Shown piece by piece: positions 1 through 7,712 of a stretch of DNA of 64,000 bases. The first letter of the stretch is position 1, and each line of letters opens with the position of its first letter. Source of the stretch: CAVZZV01 sp963779845 (GTDB taxonomy: Bacteria; Bacteroidota; Bacteroidia; Bacteroidales; GCA-2748055); assembly GCA_963779845.1 (NCBI GenBank), contig CAVZZV010000005.1, positions 682,001-746,000 on the forward strand, in the 5' to 3' direction. A program made the translations under genes and the position numbers. The notes below the pieces were generated by a model that ran no database searches, had not been told where the DNA came from, and saw only the letters and a program-made list of their open reading frames with translations.

Positions 1-845
1 TTATCTTCCATTGATTCAATAACCTCCCCGTCACTACTTAAAACTTTGGCCACATATCCGAAAGTCTTCATGAAATCGAATGTTTCTTCCGAACTAAAAA
101 TACTGTTTTCAAGTACATTTTGCGCAATTTCAATCAACAAAACCGGTCTTAAGTTAAGTAATGTCTCCCTCATCCCACGAAGGGCAAATAGCTCAGCTCC
201 TTCGATATCGATCTTAATAAGGGCTACTTTTTTAATTTTCTTTCTTTTAATATATTCGTCAAGGCTCAATGCCTCGACTTTTTCAGTCAGGCCACTCTCA
301 CTATCATGAGGAAAAATACTCGACATACCGAGGTTTTTTTGACTGGACAATCTGAGAGTTAACAGATCCTTTTTTTCATGCACAGCATACCTGTTGACAA
401 AGACATTGTTAAAAGAATTAAGCTGAATGTTTACCAATAAGCGTTTAAAGATATCGGAAACTGGTTCAAAAGCATGAACCTCCCCTTCATCTCCCACCAA
501 TTTTGCCGCGACAGTACTATAGCAACCGATATTCGCACCGATATCAAAAAACAAATCTCCTTTTTTTAAATTTTTTTTTAGAAAATTGATCCCTTTTTCA
601 TCATAAATTCCAAGAAAATAGATATGTTGCTGAATCCATTCGTCAAGATCAAGCCTCAGTTTTAAAGTTTTGTCATATTTACTGATGATACTTTGACCTT
701 TAAAGAAACCGAAAGGAAGAAAAATACGCTTATGGATGCCATAATATCTCTTTCGGAAAAAGGTAAAGCTGAATAACCAGCGCGAGAAAGGTGCCAGAAG
801 ACCATGTTTAGTGGTCATTTTTTGAAACAATGCAGATTGATCCAT
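1..845 (-). CDS. FkbM family SAM-dependent methyltransferase (3' end outside window)
   Basis: The reverse strand is open from an ATG at 845 to the window edge, giving about 281 residues with no stop, so the C-terminus is cut off. The translation has a SAM-binding motif I (FFDIGANIGCYSTVAAKLV, about residues 95-115) and the FkbM-type segment VALIKIDIEGAELFALRGM, in which the acidic DIEGAE motif is characteristic. FkbM-family enzymes O-methylate sugars or other small substrates and are common in surface-glycan loci. The substrate cannot be told from sequence. It is divergent from the helicase gene at 1057. Confidence 0.85.
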   Translation of the reverse strand, partial: MDQSALFQKMTTKHGLLAPFSRWLFSFTFFRKRYYGIHKRIFLPFGFFKGQSIISKYDKTLKLRLDLDEWIQQHIYFLGIYDEKGINFLKKNLKKGDLFFDIGANIGCYSTVAAKLVGDEGEVHAFEPVSDIFKRLLVNIQLNSFNNVFVNRYAVHEKKDLLTLRLSSQKNLGMSSIFPHDSESGLTEKVEALSLDEYIKRKKIKKVALIKIDIEGAELFALRGMRETLLNLRPVLLIEIAQNVLENSIFSSEETFDFMKTFGYVAKVLSSDGEVIESMED

Positions 846-979
846 TTTTGGTAAATTCTTTTCAAATATAAATTTTAAATTTTTATTTCAGGTAGAGAAG
901 ATGGGTAATCTGGAACTGATCTAATAGGGTAAGTTTTAAGAGAAACCCTCTTATCCTTTATAAATTAAAAAATTAGCTG

Positions 980-987
980 TACTTTTG
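980..987 (+). promoter_or_regulatory. Bacteroidota -7 box (TACTTTTG) upstream of the DEAD-box helicase
   Basis: TACTTTTG fits the TAnnTTTG consensus of the Bacteroidota housekeeping sigma factor and is followed by GC as in other boxes in this window. No clear -33 TTTG is visible. It implies a leader of about 60 nt before the ATG at 1057, which fits the cold-shock-type long leaders of DeaD-like genes. Confidence 0.5.
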
Positions 988-1056
988 CAGCCAATTTAAT
1001 TAATCGTTCATTGACTAATTTCAGAAATTCTCTTTGGACAGCTAACATTTTTTATT

Positions 1057-2856
1057 ATGCAGAATTTTGATGCATCAGGACTTAATGAAGGTATCCTGAA
1101 AGCTATTTCTGATTTAGGTTTTGAAACATTGACCCCCATTCAGGAAAAAACAATCCCTCACCTGTTAAATAATTCTAACGATCTTATTGCCCTGGCCCAG
1201 ACAGGAACGGGGAAAACCGCTGCCTTTGGCCTGCCTATCGTCCAAATGGCGGATCAGGATTCAAAAAAAACTCAGTGCCTTGTCCTTTGCCCGACCCGTG
1301 AATTATGCATGCAAATTTCACGTGATTTTGAAAGTTTCCTAAAATACCAAAAAAACCTCAAAATCGTCGCGGTTTATGGAGGTGCCAGCATTGAAACTCA
1401 AACCAGGGAGCTGGCAGCAGGCGCACAAATTGTGGTTGGAACCCCGGGAAGGGTCCACGACCTGATCAGAAGAAAAAGGTTAAAGGTTGAAGATATACGC
1501 TGGCTTGTTCTCGATGAAGCTGATGAGATGCTCAACATGGGTTTCCGCGACGAGCTGGACGCCATCCTTGAAAATACTCCAAAAGAAAGACAGACCCTTC
1601 TTTTCTCTGCAACCATGCCCCCGGAAATAGGCAATATAGCGAAACGCTATATGCATGATCCGGTTGAAATTTCAGCCGGGAAGAAAAATATCGGAGCAGA
1701 TATGGTGGAACATTTTTATTATATGATCCACGCTAAAGACCGGTACATCGCCCTCAAACGGGTATTGGATATCAATCCGGATATATATGCCATCGTATTT
1801 TGCCGCACCCGTTCCGAAACTAAGGAGGTCGCGGACAAACTAATGCAGGATAACTATAATGCCGATGCGCTTCATGGAGATCTTTCCCAGCCTCAGCGGG
1901 ATTATGTTATGAACCGCTTCAGGAACAAAAGTCTTCAGGTGCTGGTTGCCACTGATGTGGCAGCCCGTGGTCTTGATGTGACGAATCTTACACACGTCAT
2001 CAATTATAACCTTCCGGACGAATCGGAGATTTATGTTCATCGTAGCGGAAGGACTGGAAGGGCAGGAAAGAAAGGGATAGCGATAAGCCTCATTCATTCC
2101 AGGGAAACCAACAGGATCCGGAATATTGAAAGGGTTTTAGGAAAAAAGCTTACCCGTAAGATGGTTCCGGGAGGAGAGGAGATCTGCGAAAAGCAATTGT
2201 TTTCCCTTATCGATAAAATGGAAAATGTAGAGGTCAATGATAGCCAGATCGAACCATACATGCCTGTAATCTATAAAAAGCTGGAATGGCTGTCGCGTGA
2301 AGACCTCATTAAACATTTTGTTCTCGTTGAATTCAACCGTTTTCTGGATTATTATAAAAACGCTGCAGATATTAATATCCCTGAGAAGGAAAGGGGAAAG
2401 GGAAGCGACCGTCCTTCCAGTAGAGGTGAGGAACAATTCAGGGAAGAACGAAGGGACCGTGGAAGGAGGAAAACTATCAGTGAAGCCCATCCGGAGAGTA
2501 CACAAAAAGCATCCAGGGAAGATAGAAGAGTCGGCAGAAAAAGCGAAAGTACCGGTTTTACCAATTTCTTCATCAATGTCGGTTCGAAAAATAAATTAAA
2601 TATCCTGGGATTGATCGGTTTGATAAATGACAACAGCCACGTAAGGAATATTGAATTGGGCAAAATCGAGATTCTCCGGAATTTCAGCTTTTTTGAAGCC
2701 GATTCCGCCCATGCAAAAGATATCCTCAATGGATTCAAAAATGTCCGCTATGATGGAATTCCCGTGGTTGTGGATATTAAAACCGGTGTGGAACGCACAG
2801 CGGAAGAAAAAAAGCTGAAGAAAAAAAAGAAGAAAGATAAAAAATCATCCCGTTGA
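1057..2856 (+). CDS. deaD: DEAD-box ATP-dependent RNA helicase (DeaD/CsdA-like)
   Basis: This 599-residue protein carries the full DEAD-box set: Q motif (FETLTPIQ), Walker A AQTGTGKT (47-54), PTREL, GTPGR, DEAD (153-156), SAT (184-186), the ATDVAARGLD segment and HRSGRTGRAG. A charged linker (about 440-500) leads to a C-terminal DbpA-type RNA-binding domain (about 500-578) and a lysine-rich tail. Enzymes of this build unwind rRNA duplexes during ribosome assembly and RNA decay, especially in the cold. The ATG at 1057 lies downstream of a -7 box. It is monocistronic as far as can be seen, with dps following after 89 nt. Confidence 0.95.
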   Translation: MQNFDASGLNEGILKAISDLGFETLTPIQEKTIPHLLNNSNDLIALAQTGTGKTAAFGLPIVQMADQDSKKTQCLVLCPTRELCMQISRDFESFLKYQKNLKIVAVYGGASIETQTRELAAGAQIVVGTPGRVHDLIRRKRLKVEDIRWLVLDEADEMLNMGFRDELDAILENTPKERQTLLFSATMPPEIGNIAKRYMHDPVEISAGKKNIGADMVEHFYYMIHAKDRYIALKRVLDINPDIYAIVFCRTRSETKEVADKLMQDNYNADALHGDLSQPQRDYVMNRFRNKSLQVLVATDVAARGLDVTNLTHVINYNLPDESEIYVHRSGRTGRAGKKGIAISLIHSRETNRIRNIERVLGKKLTRKMVPGGEEICEKQLFSLIDKMENVEVNDSQIEPYMPVIYKKLEWLSREDLIKHFVLVEFNRFLDYYKNAADINIPEKERGKGSDRPSSRGEEQFREERRDRGRRKTISEAHPESTQKASREDRRVGRKSESTGFTNFFINVGSKNKLNILGLIGLINDNSHVRNIELGKIEILRNFSFFEADSAHAKDILNGFKNVRYDGIPVVVDIKTGVERTAEEKKLKKKKKKDKKSSR

Positions 2857-2945
2857 TCAGGCAATTTTTTCGAACTTTTGACCATGCCTTTATGTTTACA
2901 CAGCAAACATCGAAGTACAGTTTTAATTTAACATGATTTTACATT

Positions 2946-3443
2946 ATGACAACTCCTAAAGTCACGAAAAAACAATTTGCAAAGCTCGGTTTTGATAAAG
3001 AAGAAACTACAGAGGTCGTAAACACCCTAAACGCCCTTTTGGCCAATTATCACATTTTTTATCAGAAACTCAGAAATTACCACTGGAATGTAAAAGGAGG
3101 CGATTTCTTTGATCTTCATGAGAAATTTGAACTTCTCTATACCGCGGCAATTGCCAATATTGACGAAATTGCCGAAAGAATCCGGGTATTTGGTCATACT
3201 CCATTAAGTACCCTTAAAGATTACCTGGAACAATCAGACATTACTGAAACCGGAACCGACCTTAATTCAGAGGCGATGGTAAACGAAGTCCTGTCCGATA
3301 TAGAAACGATTGATTCTTTTCTCGTGGAGGCTATGGACACTGCTTCCGAAATCGGGGATGTGGCCACGGTGGACATATTAAACAAAATGATCAAGGAAAT
3401 AGAGAAAGAGCATTGGATGCTGAGTGCCTTTACGGGGAGATAG
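2946..3443 (+). CDS. dps: Dps/ferritin-like DNA-protection protein
   Basis: At 165 residues this has the usual Dps length. The four-helix Dps signature is present: NYHWNVKG (His46), LHEKFE (His58, Glu62) and DEIAER (Asp73, Glu77), which are the inter-subunit ferroxidase ligands of the family. Dps dodecamers oxidise and store iron with hydrogen peroxide and shield DNA during stress. The stop codon lies inside the 3' end of the convergent nrfA gene (14-nt tail-to-tail overlap). No regulator site such as OxyR was recognised. Confidence 0.93.
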   Translation: MTTPKVTKKQFAKLGFDKEETTEVVNTLNALLANYHIFYQKLRNYHWNVKGGDFFDLHEKFELLYTAAIANIDEIAERIRVFGHTPLSTLKDYLEQSDITETGTDLNSEAMVNEVLSDIETIDSFLVEAMDTASEIGDVATVDILNKMIKEIEKEHWMLSAFTGR

Positions 3444-4971
3444 ACTTTCCCGATAAAGGCAAATATCCAGCCTGTCGGGAATCTTCTCTCACCTTGGCCT
3501 TTTCCACCCAAACCGGAACAACCTCCTCCAGGAATTCTTCTTTCTCATTATTTAATTTTTCCATATCCAGACCCACAAATTCCTGTGCTTTTGATTTCGT
3601 GCTGATGTCCGGATAGGGAACTTCCTCATTAAAACCCAGAGAGGCCAAAAGACGGGCGAGTTCCACCCTGGCTTCCTGTGATTGTACGATCCCCGCAGCG
3701 ATTATCCTGGATATTTCGACCGGTGAATGAAAAGAGTTACCATGTCCTGCTGCAGCATAATCCCAACGCCATTGCGCATGACGGATAAGCATCAGGATAT
3801 CTTTCATCTTTGTTTCCGTTGCTCCGAGTTCCCATGCTTTTTGGGCCTCGAGGTGTGCTCTTATAATCGAAATTTCAAGCTTATATCTGTTTTCAATTAC
3901 TTTATCCTGTCGTGAATACACATCTTTAATGAACCTTTCTGTCTCTTCCCGGTGGCAAACCTGGCAAGAAGCATTGATATTGTTTAAGGGACTCTGGATA
4001 TGATGGTTCGTAAATTTTTGACCACCCTCGGATATGTATGGCATGTGACAGTCAGCGCAAGAAACTCCGCGGCTGGCATGGGTTCCTGTTAGATAAATTT
4101 CATACCCTGGATGCTGGGCTTTGAGCATAGGAGCCTTGCTTAATGCGTGGGTCCAGTCTGAAAAATTCATTTTATCGTAGTATCTTTCAGCATCATCGAC
4201 CGTCATACCACTATCCCACGGAAAGGTAAGGTACTGTACGCCATCAACAATGGACTTGTTGAAATAATACTCCACATGGCATTGGGCACATACCAGGGTC
4301 CGCATTTCCTGATGGGATACTTTATTGATATCCCTGCCTGTCCTTTGGAATGCCTCCAGTAAGGCAGGACGTGAAATCCGCAGATTCATCGTCTCCGCAT
4401 CGTGGCAATCGGCACAGCCGATAGGATTTACGATTTCATGGCCTTTGTTTTCCCAACTCCCCCGATAGAACTCAGCCGGTCCAATTTCTGACATAAGCCT
4501 GGGAACATCCGGGCTTTTGCAAGTCCAGCAGGTATTAGGCATCGGACTTGAGGCACCATCGACAGGGGCACCTGTCCTCAGGGTTTTACGGATATCTTCT
4601 ATGGCATGATAATGTCCACGGGCCTGAGTATAATCTTTAGAGAACCCATATCCGGCCCAGAGGACAACCATCCGGGGATCCTCCTCCAGCATATCGATAT
4701 TGGCCGAGCCATTATATTTACTTCGAAAACCAGTATCTGCAGTCTGGAGCCAGGACTGATACTGGCGTGGAAAATTCTCGCCCCATATTTCGTTTCGTGG
4801 TTCATATTGTCCGTATTCTACCTGAGGAGTATAGGCGAATACGCTTTCTGCCCTTCTTTCGACAATAGAGGAAGCAAGAAGTCCGAGAAGAAATACCACG
4901 ACAAGAGTGAAAATAAAAAGGAGCCAGCCATAAACTGGCTTTTCTTTAATTTTTTCGTTAAGGGGCTTCAT
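3430..4971 (-). CDS. nrfA: Ammonia-forming cytochrome c nitrite reductase, catalytic subunit
   Basis: NrfA reduces nitrite to ammonium with six electrons in the periplasm. The 513-residue protein has the diagnostic heme set: one CWTCK site (148-152; lysine-ligated active-site heme) and four CxxCH sites at 186-190, 228-232, 305-309 and 336-340. An uncleaved-looking N-terminal membrane segment spans about residues 15-35. Downstream histidines such as the HH of TNHH (about 322-324) fit distal heme ligands. It lies 149 nt downstream of nrfH on the same strand, with its own possible -7 box in the gap. Its 3' end overlaps dps. Confidence 0.97.
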   Translation of the reverse strand: MKPLNEKIKEKPVYGWLLFIFTLVVVFLLGLLASSIVERRAESVFAYTPQVEYGQYEPRNEIWGENFPRQYQSWLQTADTGFRSKYNGSANIDMLEEDPRMVVLWAGYGFSKDYTQARGHYHAIEDIRKTLRTGAPVDGASSPMPNTCWTCKSPDVPRLMSEIGPAEFYRGSWENKGHEIVNPIGCADCHDAETMNLRISRPALLEAFQRTGRDINKVSHQEMRTLVCAQCHVEYYFNKSIVDGVQYLTFPWDSGMTVDDAERYYDKMNFSDWTHALSKAPMLKAQHPGYEIYLTGTHASRGVSCADCHMPYISEGGQKFTNHHIQSPLNNINASCQVCHREETERFIKDVYSRQDKVIENRYKLEISIIRAHLEAQKAWELGATETKMKDILMLIRHAQWRWDYAAAGHGNSFHSPVEISRIIAAGIVQSQEARVELARLLASLGFNEEVPYPDISTKSKAQEFVGLDMEKLNNEKEEFLEEVVPVWVEKAKVREDSRQAGYLPLSGKSISP

Positions 4972-5034
4972 GGAGTTATGTGTTATTGAATTATGAGCTA
5001 TCAGTTAATAATTATGAGTGATAGTGAGTCCATA

Positions 5035-5042
5035 CAAAAATA
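5035..5042 (-). promoter_or_regulatory. Possible -7 box (TATTTTTG) in the nrfH-nrfA gap
   Basis: On the reverse strand TATTTTTG matches TAnnTTTG and lies about 64 nt upstream of the nrfA ATG. This suggests nrfA can be transcribed separately from nrfH. A near-repeat, ATTATGAG(C/T) followed by a TATCAG/GATAG-like stretch, lies between the box and the gene (about 4991-5025). No TTTG -33 box is obvious. Confidence 0.4.
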
Positions 5043-5120
5043 ATCGGGATCTTATTTTGTTTTACTTTAATATAAATCATATACTCCCCAAACCATTAGT
5101 TTTTTGACTCCGGTTTATCA

Positions 5121-5723
5121 TTAGTCCTTTTTGGAGTTCTCATACCGAAGGTCCCGCATCCATTCGGGGACAGGGGATTCAGGTAGTGGTACTCTGGCAT
5201 AGGGAGTAGCAGAAAGGGAATTGATCCTTCCATGGGGATCGTAGCGGTGACAATCTACACAATCCCGTTCCTTGCGATATTCTACAAAATCTGTCATACC
5301 GGGCCTGGAATAATTAGCCGATAAAAGATATTCATGGCATCTGATGCAATTGTTATGTACCACATTTTTACCCGCCTCTTTTATGAAGATAACCTGAGGT
5401 TCCATGCGTAGGGTAAAAATCGTAGCATGCCTCATTCCATCTTTAGCTTTAAAAAAATATTTATTAAAAATGTTATTATGTGGGACGTGACAATCGTTGC
5501 AATTGGCCCTTTCCCTGTGCGCACTGTGAGACCAGGTGGCATATTGAGGTGCCATTATATGACAGTTTACGCACGTGGCAGGGTCATCGGAAAGGTAAGA
5601 AGCAGCTTTCGAGATATAGATAAGGTAAAAGAAGAGTCCAAAAAAAATGCCCAATATGATGATCACAGGGATATTCCAGTTTTCGGGGGGTGCCAGCTTG
5701 TACAGAAAAACGGGAACCTTCAT
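5121..5723 (-). CDS. nrfH: Cytochrome c nitrite reductase small subunit (NapC/NirT family quinol oxidase)
   Basis: NrfH is the membrane-anchored tetraheme protein that oxidises menaquinol and passes electrons to NrfA. This 200-residue protein has one N-terminal transmembrane helix (about 17-37) and four CxxCH sites at 51-55, 75-79, 126-130 and 155-159, the family pattern. It is followed on the same strand by nrfA. A -7/-33 promoter lies directly upstream and the ferredoxin terminator separates it from the gene before it. The futalosine gene mqnE in this window would supply the menaquinone it needs. Confidence 0.95.
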   Translation of the reverse strand: MKVPVFLYKLAPPENWNIPVIIILGIFFGLFFYLIYISKAASYLSDDPATCVNCHIMAPQYATWSHSAHRERANCNDCHVPHNNIFNKYFFKAKDGMRHATIFTLRMEPQVIFIKEAGKNVVHNNCIRCHEYLLSANYSRPGMTDFVEYRKERDCVDCHRYDPHGRINSLSATPYARVPLPESPVPEWMRDLRYENSKKD

Positions 5724-5739
5724 ATGAAACAGATTTACT

Positions 5740-5747
5740 CAAAAATA
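5740..5747 (-). promoter_or_regulatory. nrfH promoter -7 box (TATTTTTG)
   Basis: On the reverse strand TATTTTTG is preceded by TTTG about 20 nt upstream, giving a good match to the Bacteroidota -33/-7 arrangement. It lies 16 nt before the nrfH ATG, implying a very short leader. Confidence 0.55.
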
Positions 5748-5770
5748 CATTCTATTTTTTGATTAAACAA

Positions 5771-5805
5771 AAAAACCGCCCCCTGCAAAGCAAAGGACGG
5801 TTTTT
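5771..5805 (-). terminator. Rho-independent terminator after the ferredoxin gene
   Basis: AAAAACCG and CGGTTTTT arms (5771-5778 and 5798-5805), extended by further C-G pairs past one mismatch, form a hairpin with a T tract on the reverse strand. It lies 18 nt after the ferredoxin stop and isolates that gene from nrfH. Confidence 0.75.
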
Positions 5806-5822
5806 ATTTCCGGATAATTCTT

Positions 5823-5990
5823 TTATTCGGGATGAATTGCTTCCACCGGACATACATCTGCGCAAGCACCGCAGTCTGTGCAAAGTTCCGCATCAATTTT
5901 ATAAATATCGCCCTCGGAAATTGCTTCTACCGGACATTCGTCGATGCATGTACCACACGCTGTGCAATCATCAGAAATTACGTAAGCCAT
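5823..5990 (-). CDS. 2[4Fe-4S] ferredoxin
   Basis: This 55-residue protein was read directly from the reverse strand, ATG at 5990 to TAA at 5823. It has two CxxCxxCxxxCP motifs: Cys9, 12, 15 and 19 (CTACGTCIDECP) and Cys37, 40, 43 and 47 (CTDCGACADVCP). Each is followed by VEAI, the internal-duplication pattern of clostridial-type ferredoxins. It is a cytoplasmic low-potential electron carrier. It stands alone, with its own terminator downstream. Its partner enzymes cannot be told from context. Confidence 0.95.
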   Translation of the reverse strand: MAYVISDDCTACGTCIDECPVEAISEGDIYKIDAELCTDCGACADVCPVEAIHPE

Positions 5991-6099
5991 TTTTCAATTG
6001 TCTTTAATTAAAAATAAATTATTTTAAGGCTGTAAAGTTAACTTCTTAAATGAGATATTCTCATAATATTTTTGAGGAATAGTGTTATTTTAATATTGT

Positions 6100-7290
6100 C
6101 TAAATAGTGTCAGTCAAAAAATTAACTGCCATGCTGGCAAGTAGTCCCATTGAAACGCGGATCGCTTCTTCATCAATATTAAAATGTGATGTATGCAAAG
6201 GCTCCCCCGGGGTTCCTTTTTCAGCCACACCCAAACGAAACATCAGGGATGGATAACGCTGTGCAAAATAGGCGAAATCCTCGGCAGTCATTCGAATGTC
6301 CAGTTCAGCAACATGCTCCGCTCCCAGATACTCCTCAGCAGTTTTTTTTGCAATCCTGGTCACTTCTTTATCGTTGATAAGCACCGGATATCCATTTTTT
6401 ATTTCAATTTCGGCAGAACCTCCCATTGCCGCAGAGGTTCCGGCAACAACTTCCCTTATTAGGGTATGAGCCCGGGCACGCCAGCTTTCATCCATGGTCC
6501 GGAATGTCCCTTCAAGCCTTACTTCATCAGGAATGACATTTACCGCCCCAAGAGCCTGTACTCTTCCAAAGGAGAGTACTGTGGGCAATCCTGGTTTTGC
6601 CCGCCTGCTAACAATCTGCTGAAGGGCAATGATCAGGTGAGAGGCAATCAATACAGGGTCAACCAGTTTTTCCGGCAAAGCACCATGGCCCCCCTGACCT
6701 TTTACGGTGATATATATCTCGTCGCTGGAGGCCATATACTTTCCTTCCTTCAAACCCACCTTTCCACATTCCAATTCCGGGTAAACATGCTGGGCGATCA
6801 TCATATCTGGCTCCTCATCTCCGAAGAGATTCTCCCCGAGCATCAGTTTAGCACCACCGGGAATTCTCTCCTCCCCCGGTTGAAAAACAAACAGAAGTGT
6901 TCCTGAAAGTTCATCCCGGATATCATTGAGTATCCTGATTGCCCCCAATAAAGAGGCTGTATGCACATCGTGCCCGCAGGCATGCATTTTCCCATCATGG
7001 ATTGATTTATAGGCTATGTCGTTTTTCTCCTGAATGGGCAGTGCATCCATATCGGCCCGGAATGCCACTATCTTACCCGGCTTAGAACAGTCGATCCGGG
7101 CAACAATCCCGGTTTCGGCTATTCCAGATCGGAATGCGATCTTCCATTCGGTTAGCTTCTGTGCAATAAAGGCAGAGGTTTCAACTTCTTCGAAGGAGAG
7201 TTCGGGATTTGCATGAAGATGCCTTCTTACCGATACTGTTTCATTAAAATATTTTTCTGCAAGCTGCCTGATTCTTTCCCTGATCTCCAT
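6100..7290 (-). CDS. M20D family amidohydrolase (N-acyl-amino-acid/hippurate hydrolase type)
   Basis: This 396-residue protein has the M20D metallopeptidase pattern: the ADMDALP metal-ligand motif near residue 80, then HACGHDVHTASLLG with its Cys-His and His ligands, an EE pair in FQPGEERIPGG, and a late AEDFAYFAQ motif. Family members remove acyl groups from N-acyl amino acids or cleave amino acid conjugates. The exact substrate is not visible. No signal peptide is seen, so it is likely cytoplasmic. It is co-directional with the TSUP gene downstream copies at 7334-7702 (43 nt gap). Confidence 0.88.
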   Translation of the reverse strand: MEIRERIRQLAEKYFNETVSVRRHLHANPELSFEEVETSAFIAQKLTEWKIAFRSGIAETGIVARIDCSKPGKIVAFRADMDALPIQEKNDIAYKSIHDGKMHACGHDVHTASLLGAIRILNDIRDELSGTLLFVFQPGEERIPGGAKLMLGENLFGDEEPDMMIAQHVYPELECGKVGLKEGKYMASSDEIYITVKGQGGHGALPEKLVDPVLIASHLIIALQQIVSRRAKPGLPTVLSFGRVQALGAVNVIPDEVRLEGTFRTMDESWRARAHTLIREVVAGTSAAMGGSAEIEIKNGYPVLINDKEVTRIAKKTAEEYLGAEHVAELDIRMTAEDFAYFAQRYPSLMFRLGVAEKGTPGEPLHTSHFNIDEEAIRVSMGLLASMAVNFLTDTI

Positions 7291-7333
7291 ATAAAATAAT
7301 CATTTTATTTGCTTTTCCAATCCTTCCCGTTCG

Positions 7334-7702
7334 CTATTTCCCAATTATCATGCGGGCTCCCATGAGAAGTATTAATCCTCCGAAAATCTGTTTCAATACT
7401 TTATCGGGAAGGTTAACCGCCATTTTCGAACCCAGCCATGAGCCAATTATGAAGGTCAGGGCAAGGATGATCGCGAAACGAAAATTGACATACCCATCCC
7501 GGTAATAGTTAACCACAGCCAATATTCCGATCGGGGCAAGCATCGTTGCCAGGCTCGTACCCTGAGCCTGATGCTGAGTAAGGCCTAGTATGTATATCAT
7601 GGCCGGAACCATCACTATTCCTCCTCCAACTCCCATGGTCCCTCCCACAAATCCGGCAATAAGACCTATTATAATGAGAATCAGAACCTGTTCAATACTC
7701 AT
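7334..7702 (-). CDS. Half-size TSUP (TauE/SafE) family permease
   Basis: This 122-residue membrane protein has about four hydrophobic segments and the TSUP glycine pattern (GLIAGFVGGTMGVGGGIVMVP, about residues 13-33). TSUP transporters that export sulfite, sulfoacetate or other organic anions are usually about 250 residues with two such repeats. Only one repeat is present here, with no frameshifted second half nearby, so a homodimer is the likely working form. It starts 10 nt after the large gene at 7713-11000 ends, suggesting one operon. The substrate is unknown. Confidence 0.8.
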   Translation of the reverse strand: MSIEQVLILIIIGLIAGFVGGTMGVGGGIVMVPAMIYILGLTQHQAQGTSLATMLAPIGILAVVNYYRDGYVNFRFAIILALTFIIGSWLGSKMAVNLPDKVLKQIFGGLILLMGARMIIGK

Positions 7703-7712
7703 AATCGTTTAT

